The notes under the pieces were generated by a model that made no database searches, was not told the DNA's origin, and was given only the letters and a program-made list of their open reading frames with translations. A program made the position numbers and the translations under genes. Shown piece after piece: positions 13,491 to 25,085 of a DNA stretch of 64,000 bases; the stretch's first letter is position 1, and each line of letters opens with the position of its first letter. The DNA comes from Allacma fusca (lineage: Eukaryota > Arthropoda > Collembola > Symphypleona > Sminthuridae), in the NCBI GenBank assembly GCA_947179485.1, contig OX359245.1, forward strand, positions 73,085,067 through 73,149,066, in the 5' to 3' direction.

Positions 13491-13539
13491 AAAAAAGAAT
13501 TAGAAAGTTTATTCACAAATTAGTACGACGCAACTTTCC

Positions 13540-13660
13540 TCGTAACAAAAATTTGTGTCCCCACTATGGCCCGAAATAACATGGGGACAACAATTTTGTC
13601 CCGAAACTGTAACGGTCCCGATCCCGAAAACCTGGGGACGTCCCGTACCGATCATAATCT
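13540..13660. repeat. Degenerate GGGAC/GTCCC word island
   Basis: GTCCC, GGGAC and CCCGA words occur on both strands about a dozen times in 120 bases without fixed spacing. A similar cluster lies at 62935-63015. The rest of the gap to 14177 shows no gene. Confidence 0.6.
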
Positions 13661-14181
13661 TGTCTTAAAGGGAATGCTCCAAATTCCAATATTTCTATAA
13701 CAGCACCTCCAATAATACCGAAAGTTTACTTTATGAAGTATTCACATATAGAATAACACATTTGAAACGGAAGAATTCCTATACATTTTCATTTTTACAG
13801 CAATAGTACGCCGTACAGGAATTTTTTCCTTTCTCATTCAATTGTTCCGTCGCGTCACGAAATCTTCGGGACAAAAATTACTTACTTTTTACACAAGTAA
13901 TATCCACAAACAATGTCATTGAAATTGGACCAGCGGTTTTTGAGTTATCGTGGGGAGCGACACACCTGCGTACGGACAAGCCTATTTTACTAGGGGGCTG
14001 ACGCCACTCTAATAAACTTGAGTTTCGGATAATCCAGCAGATATCTGCGGTTATCCGCGGATAATTTCATCTACCATCTGTTGGCTACTTGCTCAACTTT
14101 TGAAGTTAAAGACTGGAGAATTTAAAGCTTCCAAGATGATAACCATCGCAAAAGCAATGGCAGGGTGTTCCACAAACCAGT

Positions 14182-15376
14182 TGATACGCTCTTTTTAGCG
14201 TAGAGATAAGTATTTGATACGTACATAATAACTTAAGATTTTATGTAATGGTAGTAATGAGAATAGGATATTAGAATGAACGTAAGAATGTGTACACGTG
14301 AATAGCACGCGAATAAACTTGCTGACCGTTGGTTTTAATAAAAATATCCAGAGTTGGAAAAGTCCTCCTCTGTGTAGAAATTACCCTTTGGCTCCTCTCA
14401 GTCCGAGCGGATGAGAAGAGGAGGGAAATCTCTCCATGCATAGGATATATATATATGGTATTAGTGCGTAATAAGCTTAAAACCGTTGTATTTTAGAGTG
14501 TAAGACGTTTTCCCCGGGAGAATCTAAAAACTCCTTCCTAAGTAACCGGATCTGTCTCGGACAATGGTCTCGATCTTTACGATCGTAATAAAAATAAGTT
14601 ACGATAAGACCTAAGATTAAGAAAGTAATTGAAACTGATATTACCTAAGTATATGTATTGTCATGTGTTTAAATGTAAAGCAAGCTCGAACCGGCGCCAG
14701 GCTGGCGGGGTTGGAACTTGGTTTCGGCCGGATGGTCAGGTCATAAAAATCTATTCAATTGACTTCGGACTTTGAGAGTACGGTTGCGGCCGAGTATAAA
14801 TACCCCAGGAAAATCTTACAGATTCACAGTCGATCTGAACACGCCGATCCGAAACGCTGTCCTCTTGGACTCTCTCTCTCTCTTCGTATAGCACTCGAGT
14901 TTCGGTTCTCTCCCTCTTTACTCCCATTTTATCAAAAATACTCTTGCTCTCAGAATCGAGTAGTTTTTCTGAAAGATAGCCTTTACTCTCAGAAGAGGAA
15001 GGATTTTACCACAGCTCTTCAGGCTGGTGGATTGTATTTCGAGAAATTTTGAGAAAACGTTTAGAATTTTGATAGGAATTTTGGGAAACCTTTTGGGCAA
15101 CCCTTTGATAACTTGTAATAGGAATTACACTTGAATTTTTATAACTTTATTAACTTTGTATTTAGATTTAGAGAAGGTCTTCTTTGAATCAATATTTATA
15201 ATCAGAATTAAATCTTAGTGTTAACTTATATTTTAGAAAATCAAACAAAGATATTATTAAGTTCCATTTTTGTATTTGTCTAAAGTTAAATAAAATCTCT
15301 TCAACATTTGAGGAACTAAAAGTAAACTTGAGGGAATTCATAGTACGTTATTTCCACTCAACTCAGACCCCTAACA
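14182..15376 (+). repeat. Element 1 5' LTR (1195 bp)
   Basis: It starts TG and ends CA, and matches 22639-23855. Differences are a handful of substitutions, a two-base GT difference near 14374 and a much shorter TA tract near 14450. An AATAAA signal lies near 15289 and a TATA box at 14795. Confidence 0.95.
14795..14802 (+). promoter_or_regulatory. LTR TATA box (TATAAATA)
   Basis: TATAAATA follows a GC-richer stretch and is conserved in the 3' LTR at 23276-23283. Transcription would be expected about 25-30 bases downstream, around ACAGTCGATCTG. That U3/R boundary is inferred from spacing only. Confidence 0.55.
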
Positions 15377-15380
15377 AATT

Positions 15381-15400
15381 CGGTGGAGGTGCGGGGTATT
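15381..15400 (+). promoter_or_regulatory. Element 1 primer-binding site, tRNA-Ala-like
   Basis: Five bases after the LTR end the sequence reads GGTGGAGGTGC followed by GGGGTATT. This resembles the complement of the 3' end of a eukaryotic tRNA-Ala (acceptor GCACCTCCACCA) apart from the first base and an indel. Element 2 has TGGTGGAGGTGC in the same place, supporting the call. Confidence 0.55.
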
Positions 15401-17166
15401 CTGCTACTATGAGATATTCTAGTTACGTCGAAGTATTTAATTACAAAGTATCTTAAATAGTCTTGGTTAGTTGGAAATAGGAAGAAAACAGAGTTTTAAA
15501 AAAGAGAATTAACAATTTATCCTAGAATACCATACCAAAGTCTAACTGCAAAGCGAGTAAAAGCCGAGTTGAGTAGGGAACGTACACTTTTAAGAGTGGA
15601 GGGAGAGTGCAAGAGTCGGAGGAAAATTTATTTGAAAATAGGGAAAGTTTATTTAGGGAATAAAAGGAATTTATATGGAAGAATAAACAAATAAATTGAG
15701 ATTAAACTGAGAAAGTCAAGTAAATAAAGATTTATTTTGCTGAATAAATAAAATTCAAATAAATCGAGAATAGAAGCTAGGAAGTGATAGTCTGACGATC
15801 CACACAACGGTACCTATCCAGGGTCGTTGACAACGGTGACTGGAGATCCTCACAACGGTACCCATCCGGGGTCGTTGACCATTTGGCCGATAGAACGGAC
15901 TGCTGATTGCTGATCAAGACAACACAGGGTTTGAAAATTTTGCGGTTTACTTTTGAATAGGGATTTAGAATTTAAAAACATTTTTCGGATAGATAGAAAC
16001 TGAATCATAGTGAAGATAGACTTGTGCGAGTAGCTAGACTTAACAACTGTTGGAAGCCTAAATATTTCAGAAGGAGCTTATAAACATATAAACCTTTCCA
16101 ATTACCTAACAGTATCACACTCAGACTAGCCTTTATGGTCATGGTATTTTCTGACGGTGGAATTTTAGATTTGGTAGTCATTTGCTGAGTGCGGAGAAGC
16201 GTTCTCCAAACAAAACGCTGGGGCTCCTTTTCTACTAGCCGCGGGAATAATACATATTCCATTATTGAGTATATGCTTGCATTAGTCAAGTTGTCAAAGG
16301 TGTGATATCCTTGTTCCTACACCCTAAAATTTTAGGCCTAGCCTACCAGAAAATTGAACTAACCTTTGTATTGGAAATCTAGGTAACTGATCACTACTGA
16401 GGGATTTTAATATCGAGTTGTTAGGTGAAGTTTTCATAGAAGACTAGCATCAGCAAAAGGAAGATAAGGGTTTAGAAAATAATATTTGAATGGTAGGAGC
16501 AAAATAAAAGATAAGAATTAACGGGGGAAAAAAATTAAATAATGAATTTCAGTAAGTAGGTAATTTTATTAGGGAAAGACTTTATAGTTGAGAGATCCAG
16601 GAGACAATAGTTGGAATTAGGTATCATAGGTGAATAAACTCTTTTGCATTGATTATTTAACTATTGAGCTCTTACATAAAATCAGGATAAGTCAGAGATA
16701 AATAATAGGTTCTTGTTGTATGAAAGCTGAACAAACGCTTTTACAGTTAGGGATTAATTATTGTACTCGGGTAAACTACTTCAGTAATATCACCAGTAAC
16801 TAGGGACATATTATTTCAAACGTATGCGAGATCTTGGGTTAATATATTGGAATAAAAGGAGAATCCGAACTGGTATAATTCCTTTAGTATTTCCAGTATA
16901 GAACTAGTTTTATCCGTATAGTTGAGACAGTTTATATTAAGTTCTCATCATAAAGACAAAGTGAGTGGGAATTTATTATATTACTTGTAAATTATCTTGA
17001 AAATTTGTAATTCTGCTGTTGGGACTTCTAATTTGTAGCGGTATCTTGTTTTAAGGATACTGTAGATTTGAGAATAGAGCTACCTATTGGAGGGTCGTTT
17101 CTAAATTGAAATTTTTAAGCAGTTTTCGGCAATTTATTTTTTTGGGATAGACAGTTAGAGATTATA
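15401..17166 (+). other. Element 1 leader, no convincing gene
   Basis: A 1.77 kb untranslated leader lies between primer site and gag. It contains a 35-base sequence repeated at a 48-base period (15797 and 15845, core CACAACGGTACC...GGGTCGTTGAC). Such leaders can hold packaging or internal-entry signals, but none is demonstrable here. The minus-strand open stretch 16005-16289 shows no domain. Confidence 0.5.
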
Positions 17167-18144
17167 ATGGCAGGGAAACCAGCAAAATTAATCATAGTCC
17201 CACCCAAGTATTCTGGGGAGGATGGATCAGATTTGTCAGACTTCATAGATCACTTCAACATTGCAGCTAAAAGTATGTACTGGGGAGATAAACAGAAGCT
17301 GTTATATTTCCCAAATTCCTTAACAGGAACAGCTTTTAAGTGGTATTTGACCTTTTTAGCAGAAAGGCAAAACAACCCTGTCGTAGACGATAAGGGAGAT
17401 GAGGTACCTATTACTTGGAACGAGGTATTAGGTAGATTTATTGATGCATTTGTACCATTGGCTAAAGACGTGGTAGCAGACATTAAGTTGGATGGTAGGA
17501 AATATAAGGTTACAGAGACTGTGGAGTCCTATTATTATGATATGATGAATTTGATGGATAAAAGTGGAGACAAGATCTCCCCAGCTAGAAGAGTTATGCG
17601 GTTAATTAAAGGACAGACTCCTTATTTTATTGATCGTATTATGCCTCAAAAGCCTAAAACTCCTAGGGAATTCTTAGAAGCTGCGCGTACGGTAGCAGAT
17701 ACAAAGTATTTGTCCCAGCATTGCTAACCCTATGAGACTATGGTAGCTGAGAAGGAGGACCCTATAGATAAACAGATGCAGTTACTTCTAGATAAACTAG
17801 ACTTGTCTCTCAAGACTTTTGAGAAATTAAATGAGGAGAGCAAGGAAACAGCAGAAAGGATAGAGCAGTTAGAGTCACCGCAGTATCCTTCAGAAACATT
17901 CCCTACAGCTCAGAGATCAGCCGCCAACAACCATCCATCCGGAAGTAATGATGATAGTCACGGGCGCTGTTTCTACTGTGGAAAACGAGGGCATTATGAG
18001 AAGGACTGCTGGATCAAAATCTTCCGAATGACGGGGCAGGTACAAGGGCCACGTGCGAAACGAGAAGGAAGTCAAAAACAAATTTCGTGGGGTCCTAATC
18101 AGGAAAACACGGGCGAAGTTTATTATGGTGATGATGACGAATAA
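17167..18144 (+). pseudogene. gag: Element 1 gag (in-frame stop)
   Basis: Gag structural protein that would assemble the particle and bind RNA. The N-terminal part (SDFIDHFNIAAKSMYWGD, then TGTAFKWYLTF) has the capsid-like pattern of Ty3/gypsy Gag. The C-terminal part has one CCHC zinc knuckle, CFYCGKRGHYEKDC (C-X2-C-X4-H-X4-C), in a basic region. The frame is interrupted by TAA at 17725-17727 and resumes in the same frame through 18144. The stop lies between the capsid-like and knuckle halves. ATG 17167 is chosen because the conserved region follows directly and no longer frame exists. Confidence 0.85.
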
Positions 18145-18149
18145 CCGTC

Positions 18150-18156
18150 GGGAAAC
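18150..18156 (+). promoter_or_regulatory. Slippery heptamer GGGAAAC after element 1 gag
   Basis: G GGA AAC sits in the gag reading register, and the -1 frame after it is exactly the frame of the pol remnant. However, the gag TAA at 18142 comes two codons earlier, so ribosomes would not normally reach it. It looks like a decayed gag-pol frameshift signal matching the intact one in element 2. GC-rich pairing downstream (GCGCG with CGCGC) is possible. Confidence 0.5.
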
Positions 18157-18158
18157 TG

Positions 18159-18575
18159 GTGTCAGCGCGAGACCACCGCGCCCATATAAATAGTGATCAT
18201 GTGAACATCTATTACTATAAAATAACTACCAATAATAATGAATTACTTTCAGTTACTCTAATTAATTCCGACCTTATTCATGATAGGGATATTCAAACGA
18301 GAGCTTATCCAGTTTATGTTAGGAAAGATTTGGAACATAAAGAATGTTATGTAGTAGTAAATCAACAGACAACTAAACCCGACGTTTTAAATAAAGACAC
18401 TGATGCACTTAGTAGGTTGCCATTGACTAGTACCAAAGATGAATACGAAAGTGCTTATGAATTCACCGTTTTTGAAACGTTAGAGAATATTGAACAAACG
18501 CTAGAAGATACTCTAACCATAGATATTGAGGACCAAGAGGTGGTATCATTGCAAAACAACGATCTGGACTGTTAG
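18159..18575 (+). pseudogene. pol: Element 1 pol remnant (end of RNase H)
   Basis: Only the tail of the RT/RNase H region is recognisable: VNKDTDALSRLP-like sequence (here LNKDTDALSRLPLTS) is the usual linker between RNase H and integrase in Ty3/gypsy Pol. No protease DTG/DSG, YxDD or RNase H acidic motifs are present, so roughly 2 kb of pol was lost. TAG at 18573 interrupts, and the same frame continues into integrase. Confidence 0.75.
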
Positions 18576-19453
18576 AAAATAGGCCTATTATTTCAACAAG
18601 ATAGTAAGAAAGTCCGTACTAAGTATAGATTAATCAATGATATCATCTATGAAATTTCAAGTGAAATTCCAAGACTCGTGGTTCCAAAAGTATTAATTAA
18701 AGAAGTGTTACAGGCTACTTATAGAGATACGCTAGCAGCACATACAGGCTGAATGAAAACATATCATAGGGTTAATAGAAGATTCTTTTGGAAAGGAATG
18801 GAAGCCGAGGAAGTAAGATATGTATTGACCTGTGAGGAATGCCAGTTACATAAGTACTCTACAAATAGACCAGCAGGGCTTTTACAACCTATTGAAATTC
18901 CTCCCAAAATCTTTGCCATGATAGGACTAGATTATTGTGGTCCCTTTTTGGAAACAGAAAGGGGTAATAAAAATTTGTTAGTTGCAGTGGATTACACGAG
19001 CAAATGGGTATTTTGTCAAGCGACAGAATCCACCACTGCGGCAGGAACAATTGACTTCTTGAAGAATGATATCATATTGAAGGTAGGGGTAATTAAACAG
19101 TTACTCACCGATAGGGCTCCAGCATTTTTCTCACATGTACGTAGAGAATTTTGTAACGAATACGGCATCAAACAGGTTTATACAAGTAGGTATAAAAAGT
19201 TCTACAAACGGAATTAGTGGAACGAATGAATGGATGTATAGTACGATTATTGAAGATATTCGTAAATGAGAGTCATTCAAATTGGGATGATTTGGTTGGT
19301 GAGGTGGTGTTTGCGATAAATACTACAGTCTCCGCTGCTACGGGGCAGTCACCATATTATATGTTGTATGGAATGGAAGCAACATTTGAAATTGGGGATA
19401 AATGGGGAAAAGCTCCATTTCAGGAAGACTTAAATGGAAAAAGCCATTTGTAA
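18576..19453 (+). pseudogene. pol: Element 1 integrase, broken
   Basis: Integrase inserts element DNA into the host genome. An HHCC zinc-binding region is visible (AAHTG, TYHRV, CEECQLHK) with TGA at 18750-18752 inside it. The catalytic core has D in GLDYCGPF and D in LLTDRAPAF, and E in ELVERMNG. The last motif lies in a different frame, so a frame change occurs near 19205-19215. ATGQSPYYMLYG is the usual segment after the core. The frame changes again near 19440 into the C-terminal ORF. The enzyme cannot be made from this copy. Confidence 0.85.
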
Positions 19454-20840
19454 GTTGAATGAAATACAGGAAAAGGTATTAAAATTTGAGTTGGGACAAG
19501 AGGTGTATAGAGTTAGGTACAACAAGAAGCCGGTTAACAGAGAATATAAGATGGGAGACCGGATAACTGTCTATATCCCTGTTACAAAGCTCGGTAGGTC
19601 TGCAGAGTTCCTTAAAAGAAATTTTGGGCCGTACCTAATCACCAGAAAACTGTCCGACTTGAGTTATGGTGTGACTACAAAAAGGGGTCTAAGGGTAGTA
19701 CTTGTTTCTAGAATGAACGCCTTTTTAGGGGATAAGAGTTCAGACCTGAAACAGACAGAACCGATTAGTTTGACTCAGATATGTAGCGAATTGTTAGAGG
19801 CCATTACAATTCACCGAAAAATTGGGATTGCAGGTCTAAAAGAAAAAGTAATGAAATTTGGTGCCCGTGGATTGGTCTTTCAAAGTCAGGTGACATTTGA
19901 GGACATCCGGGAAATGAATAACAAGGACGGCCTTAGTTATTGGATATGGAAAGCAGACGTGCTCATATTATGTGGTAATGATGTTCTGAATAAGAAGAGC
20001 AATGAAAGCTTATTCAAGGAATATTGTCAAGATATATCGGGTTATAAGATTGAAGTAAAAGAGACTGTTAAAGCAGAATGGGGTAATTTGGTAAATCTCT
20101 GTATAAGTAGTACAATTAACCCATTCCAGCAGAAAGATTTGGCGGTCCTTATAACCGGATGCATGGAACCTCGAAAGGTATTTGATACGTTAAGCAACGT
20201 AGCGCGAAACGTAGGGTTGAGTCCTCCAGTTATACATTTATATGGGGCTAAACGATGTCCTTTGGTAGGTGCGTTAGGTATCTATACGCACTTAACAAGG
20301 CTGGTATTATATGAAGATGAACCATATGACACTTGGCAGTTGATGTATATTTGGAGAGAATTTGTAAAAAGTATTAGCCCACAAATATTACTGGATATCT
20401 TTGAGGAAGTTAGTGGAAATACGGCCACATATGTTAAAAGCGTTTGGGAAAGAATAGAACCCGCAGAAAAAGATGAGAGTGCACTCGAAACAATTGATGA
20501 AGATGAAGTCGACACAGATAAGGGAATTGATTTAAATCAGGAAGAAAAGTCTTGTGATTTTAATGAAGAATTAAAATCAGAAGGCTTACATGATACTCCG
20601 GAGTTGGTAAATAATGGTGGAAATGATTTAAAGTGGGATAATCAGGATATCAATGATAAGAGTGATGAGGATATTGATAACCTAATTACCGACAATGAGG
20701 GTGACAAATATTTGTTAACCGACGATGAAGATGAGTTTGCGAGAGGAGCGGCCGACCCGAACGCACACCTAGTATCACGTTTTGGTCGTCCTCTTAAACC
20801 ACCAGAGTTTTATGGCCAAAGAAATAAAAAGTACTTATAG
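19434..20840 (+). CDS. Element 1 integrase C-terminus with long unknown extension
   Basis: The first ~100 residues carry the GPY/F-type integrase C-terminal module (YKMGDRITVYIP, FGPYLITRKL). After this come roughly 370 residues without a recognised family. This extension includes an ordered-looking stretch (WIWKADVLILCGNDVL, AVLITGCMEPRKVFD, VGALGIYTHLTRLVLYEDE), then a strongly acidic tail (DEDIDNLITDNEGD) and a basic end. It is uninterrupted for 468 codons while the other element genes are broken. An SGNH-type esterase was considered because of ILCGND but the other signature blocks are missing. Function unknown. Confidence 0.7.
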   Translation: MEKAICKLNEIQEKVLKFELGQEVYRVRYNKKPVNREYKMGDRITVYIPVTKLGRSAEFLKRNFGPYLITRKLSDLSYGVTTKRGLRVVLVSRMNAFLGDKSSDLKQTEPISLTQICSELLEAITIHRKIGIAGLKEKVMKFGARGLVFQSQVTFEDIREMNNKDGLSYWIWKADVLILCGNDVLNKKSNESLFKEYCQDISGYKIEVKETVKAEWGNLVNLCISSTINPFQQKDLAVLITGCMEPRKVFDTLSNVARNVGLSPPVIHLYGAKRCPLVGALGIYTHLTRLVLYEDEPYDTWQLMYIWREFVKSISPQILLDIFEEVSGNTATYVKSVWERIEPAEKDESALETIDEDEVDTDKGIDLNQEEKSCDFNEELKSEGLHDTPELVNNGGNDLKWDNQDINDKSDEDIDNLITDNEGDKYLLTDDEDEFARGAADPNAHLVSRFGRPLKPPEFYGQRNKKYL

Positions 20841-20989
20841 AGTTAAAATGAAAATGAGAATTGTTAAGATTTAAAATTTCGATTTAAGATTGAAATTAAG
20901 AAACGGAAAAGCAAATAATATGTTATGAGTATTGCTGTAAGAATAATTAGTTTAGAAAAAACTAAGTAAACGGTAAACGTCTTGTTAAA

Positions 20990-22000
20990 AACTTGGTTAC
21001 TAACTGTAAAGTTAGGACAAAAGAAAGAACGATTTAGACCTATCATTGGAATGTATACTCTGTCAAATGTAAACGTGATGACTGTTACCGGATGAGACGA
21101 GCTCGATTTAGAGCCTAGAATCCTTATACATGCAGGACTACGAAGGGCGAAGACACCTTTAACGATCCTATACGAAGGACATATTCCCATTTTCTTCAAA
21201 GTTCCACAACTGCCAAAATTACTTCCCCAGCAAGCCTAATCCAAACAAAACTGCTTATGTACCTTGAGAGTCCATAACCAACTATACGCGGAACCTATTT
21301 TCCCATGTGACAACACTTATTTGATTAAAGCACGAGTAATCCATAGCATCCCATCACAGTGGATCAGAATGGAGAATCTAAACTTTTTCCGACGACAAGA
21401 TGTCTTGGAATCGACCAGAATTGACCAATCTAACTTCGTGTTTGATTCAGAGTGGGATTACATCATTTCAAACATGGACTTTACTGTATCTTTCAGTATA
21501 AAGGACAATTTCGACTCATGGATAAATTCTCTCAGGACAGTGGACAACCGTTCCCGATTGTCTGCCAGGAGAAGGTAGCAGTACATTTACTCTGAAAATT
21601 ATATGGCTTACTATTTGCACCCTACTATTGGCATTTCTAACGTACAAGAATTCCCGGAAACCAACCTTTATTGGAATGTTGACGATAAGAATCAAGATGA
21701 TGGAAGGCTACTCCATTATTGTCATTTACCGACCTATCGTGAATCATTTATTTGGCTTATTCTAGTTGGAAGGATACGCCTTATTTATCCCAAAATATAC
21801 CGATACTTCAAAGACCAGATCAAACGGAGAGTACATAGCAGACTCTGGGAAGCAGAAGTGAGATAGCAACAACAGCAAACTCAGGAAGCCATTCGGCGTA
21901 GAGAACCCCTTCGTTTTGACGACGCAGAATTAATGTTACACAAGGCCCCACGTCCTACACATTTGGTTACAAAAAAGGCTGTCTAAGCATATTCAGTCCA
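20990..22000 (+). pseudogene. Possible env-like remnant of element 1
   Basis: Between pol and the 3' LTR several open stretches in changing frames (for example 21264-21578) are followed near 21590-21640 by a hydrophobic run, IIWLTICTLLLAFLTY, then basic residues. Position, size and a C-terminal membrane anchor fit an envelope-like gene of insect errantivirus-type elements. Frames change at least twice, and no cleavage site or family motif was identified. A chance hydrophobic run is the alternative. Confidence 0.35.
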
Positions 22001-22624
22001 ATAGCTTGGTAGCCGTCTAAAAAGAAATACAGGTCACGATTAACATGGTCAGGAAAGATAAAGAGTGAAATTTGAATGTTAACGTATAAAGTATGTTAAA
22101 TGGTATGACATAATTATGATAATGAGGATGTAAATGATAAAAACTAAAAATGAGTTTTCATTCTACTTAAAAAGATTGTCTATAGAATAACCACTACACG
22201 AGTGTAAAGATTTGACACGTCTATGCGTAGTGGAAGAACAAACGTTTTCGAGCAAAGAGAAAGCTGAGGACTTGGGACGTTAAAGCACGAGCCGAGGTCT
22301 ATCGCGTGGCAACCCGAACACAACAATGGCTACCAGTTTGGACAGCTATTTCTTCACCAGTAAACGAGTGCTCGGTACGTACAACTACCAACGAATAAGC
22401 TGGGTCATCAAAGACTCCATCACTCCAGTCTTCCTCATGCACGAGATCGACCGCAACGTCGTCTACTCGTCCAAAGAAAACCTATACCCCGGCGATTGTA
22501 ATGACAGTGTCGCCCAGTTATTTCGATGTGGACACACTGTTAGTCAACCGTGGATGTTGAGGCATAAAAAGATTAAAATGATATGTTTGTACGTCTGCCT
22601 TTTACGACCAGGGACTGGTCTTCG
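22001..22624 (+). other. Element 1 region before 3' LTR
   Basis: An open stretch at 22326-22655 (109 codons, running into the LTR) sits in locally GC-richer sequence but matches no known family. A purine tract AGGGGGAAG at 22626-22634, four bases before the LTR, is a plausible polypurine tract for plus-strand priming. Confidence 0.45.
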
Positions 22625-22638
22625 TAGGGGGAAGTATT

Positions 22639-22901
22639 TGATACGCTCTTTTTAGCGTAGAGATAAGTATTTGATACGTACATAATAACGTAAGATTTTA
22701 TGTAATGGTAGTAATGAGAATAGGATGTTAGAATGAACGTAAGAATGTGTACACGTGAATAGCACGCGAATAAACTTGCTGACCGTTGGTTTTAATAAAA
22801 ATATCCAGAGTTGGAAAAGTCCTCCTCTGTGTGTAGAAATTACCCTTTGGCTCCTCTCAGTCCGAGCGGATGAGAAGAGGAGGGAAATCTCTCCATGCGT
22901 A

Positions 22902-22939
<38 letters not shown>

Positions 22940-23855
22940 TATTAGTGCGTAATAAGCTTAAAACCGTTGTATTTTAGAGTGTAAGACGTTTTCCCCGGGA
23001 GAATCTAAAAACTCCTTCCTAAGTAACCGGATCTGTCTCGGACAATGGTCTCGATCTTTACGATCGTAATAAAAATAAGTTACGATAAGACCTAAGATTA
23101 AGAAAGTAATTGAAACTGATATTACCTAAGTATATGTATTGTCATGTGTTTAAATGTAAAGCAAGCTCGAACCGGCGCCAGGCTGGCGGGGTTGGAACTT
23201 GGTTTCGGCCGGATGGTCAGGTCATAAAAATCTATTCAATTGACTTCGGATTTTGAGAGTACGGTTGCGGCCGAGTATAAATACCCCAGGAAAATCTTAC
23301 AGATTCACAGTCGATCTGAACACGCCGATCCGAAACGCTGTCCTCTTGGACTCTCTCTCTCTCCGTATAGCACTCGGGTTTCGGTTCTCTCCCTTTTTAC
23401 TCCCATTTTATCAAAAATACTCTTGCTCTCAGAATCGAGTAGTTTTTCTGAAAGATAGCCTTTACTCTCAGAAGAGGAAGGATTTTACCACAGCTCTTCA
23501 GGCTGGTGGATTGTATTTCGAGAAATTTTGAGAAAACATTTAGAATTTTGATAGGAATTTTGGGAAACCTTTTGGGCAACCCTTTGATAACTTGTAATAG
23601 GAATTACACTTGAATTTTTATAACTTTATTAACTTTGTATTTAGATTTAGAGAAGGTCTTCTTTGAATCAATATTTATAATCAGAATTAAATCTTAGTGT
23701 GAACTTATATTTTAGAAAATCAAACAAAGATATTATTAAGTTCCATTTTTGTATTTGTCTAAAGTTAAATAAAATCTCTTCAACATTTGAGGAACTAAAA
23801 GTAAACTTGAGGGAATTCATAGTACGTTATTACCACTCAACTCAGACCCCTAACA
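22639..23855 (+). repeat. Element 1 3' LTR (1217 bp)
   Basis: Matches 14182-15376. It is longer mainly because the TA tract at 22905-22938 has expanded. TATAAATA is at 23276. It is followed directly by the CAGT target duplication. Confidence 0.95.
22905..22938. repeat. (TA)n microsatellite in 3' LTR
   Basis: About 16 TA units stand where the 5' LTR has only about six. This tract is the main length difference between the two LTRs. Confidence 0.9.
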
Positions 23856-23939
23856 CAGTGAACATGCATTATTATTCATTTTAAATATATTTTGTACCAA
23901 ATTGTACTTTTAATACACGATAAAATAAAAAAGTTCTGA

Positions 23940-24035
23940 TTCTCAAGTACCGAAACATGTTCAGGTCCGGTTCAAAAATACCCGGGTCCAGGTCGTCTTT
24001 TGGGTACTTTTTCGGGTTCAGGTATTAATCAAGTT
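23940..24035. repeat. GGGTAC/CAGGT word island
   Basis: Degenerate words GGTCCGG, ACCCGGGTCC, GGGTACTTTT and GGGTTCAGG recur over about 100 bases. This belongs to the same class as islands at 25310, 26770 and 33590. Confidence 0.55.
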
Positions 24036-24309
24036 AGGGTACGGCAAAAATGTTATTCTTTCGTATCTGGTATACATATAGGGATTTAACATGTATAACA
24101 TGTATGAATTTATCTGGTTTATTATATAGAATTTCCAATGGGACACACCAGGAAAAATACCTGGTACATTTTGTGGCATTTTTAGTAGGCTTCTACGATG
24201 GTATCAATCCATTATACCAGTCATTAACTGTACCACAAAATGAAAATTTTAAAGGGCACGTTAGAAAGTTTGGATCTTTGATTTAGGTCGGGGTTTTCGC
24301 CAAAAGGAA

Positions 24310-24520
24310 GAAGTACCAGGAATATATATAGTTGGTATTAATTAAAGGAAATGTGGTGCTGACTTTGAGAAACCACGTAAGTACCACCAAGTATATTTTC
24401 ACTTCACCGGGAATATACTTGGTATCAATTGAGAGGAAACTGGTGTGGACAATTAGGAATAACGCAGGTCTTACCAAGTAAATTTTGTGTTTTACGTGAA
24501 ACAAACTTGGTATTATTTGG
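24310..24520. repeat. Three tandem hairpin units, ~87-bp period
   Basis: TTGGTATT or TTGGTATC begins at 24332, 24419 and 24507. Units 2 and 3 contain a self-complementary segment from ACCAAGT to ACTTGGT that can fold into a hairpin of about 40 bases; unit 1 has a weaker version. The spacers (GAAATGTGGTG..., GAAACTGGTG...) are also related. No gene was recognised from 23860 to 25080. Confidence 0.7.
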
Positions 24521-25085
24521 ACAAAAACTTTTCGGGTGAATCAGTGATGGATTTACTGTTGTATATGACTTCAGATGTTTGTGTGACTATGGCTTGCTCC
24601 ATTGAAATATTCTTATTCTAATTTCACCTTTTTGTGTTAACGTGATAACGCTTAATTTTATGCATTTTTTCCTCTTCGTTCACTCGGTTGTTACCTTAAA
24701 CTTGCAATCTTAGCCCCACTCACTAATGCTATATCAACGTGATAATATGTACAATGTTCGGGTCATTTTCTGCTACACCAATGTATAGATTTAAGTGATA
24801 ATATTTGTCATTTATCAATCCCTAATGTTGTCTGTTTGGATGAGTGGACTATTGTAACTAATCGGTATATACAAGCTACTCTAAGGTAATGAGTCGGTCT
24901 GTAATTGGCATCAGTACTTGTAATTTGGCTCTAAATTATTTTGACAAAATTAAATAGTAACGCAGTTTTAGTACAGTAAATCTCAGTTTTCCCCAGCCTG
25001 CATTTTACTTAACTCATACTTTTTCTCGCACACATTCATCCCTAAGCCATATCAATCGGAATTTGGTGAAATGGAAACCTAACCC

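Larger units (their letters stand above)
14182..23855 (+). mobile_element. Element 1: Ty3/gypsy LTR retrotransposon, defective
   Basis: This is a 9.7 kb element with two LTRs beginning TGATACGCTC and ending CCCTAACA, flanked by a 4-base CAGT duplication (14178-14181 and 23856-23859). A primer site follows the left LTR and a purine tract precedes the right LTR. Internal order is gag, a remnant of RNase H, integrase, a long integrase C-terminal extension and a possible env-like remnant. Protease, RT and most of RNase H are absent between gag and the remnant at 18159. In-frame stops and frame changes in every gene show it is not autonomous. LTR identity is high apart from the TA tract, so insertion looks fairly recent although the interior is heavily damaged. 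Confidence 0.93.

Noticed and set aside
19740-20500. SGNH/GDSL esterase in element 1 extension
   Set aside because: Only an ILCGND-like string fits; no GDS block or terminal D-x-x-H was seen.
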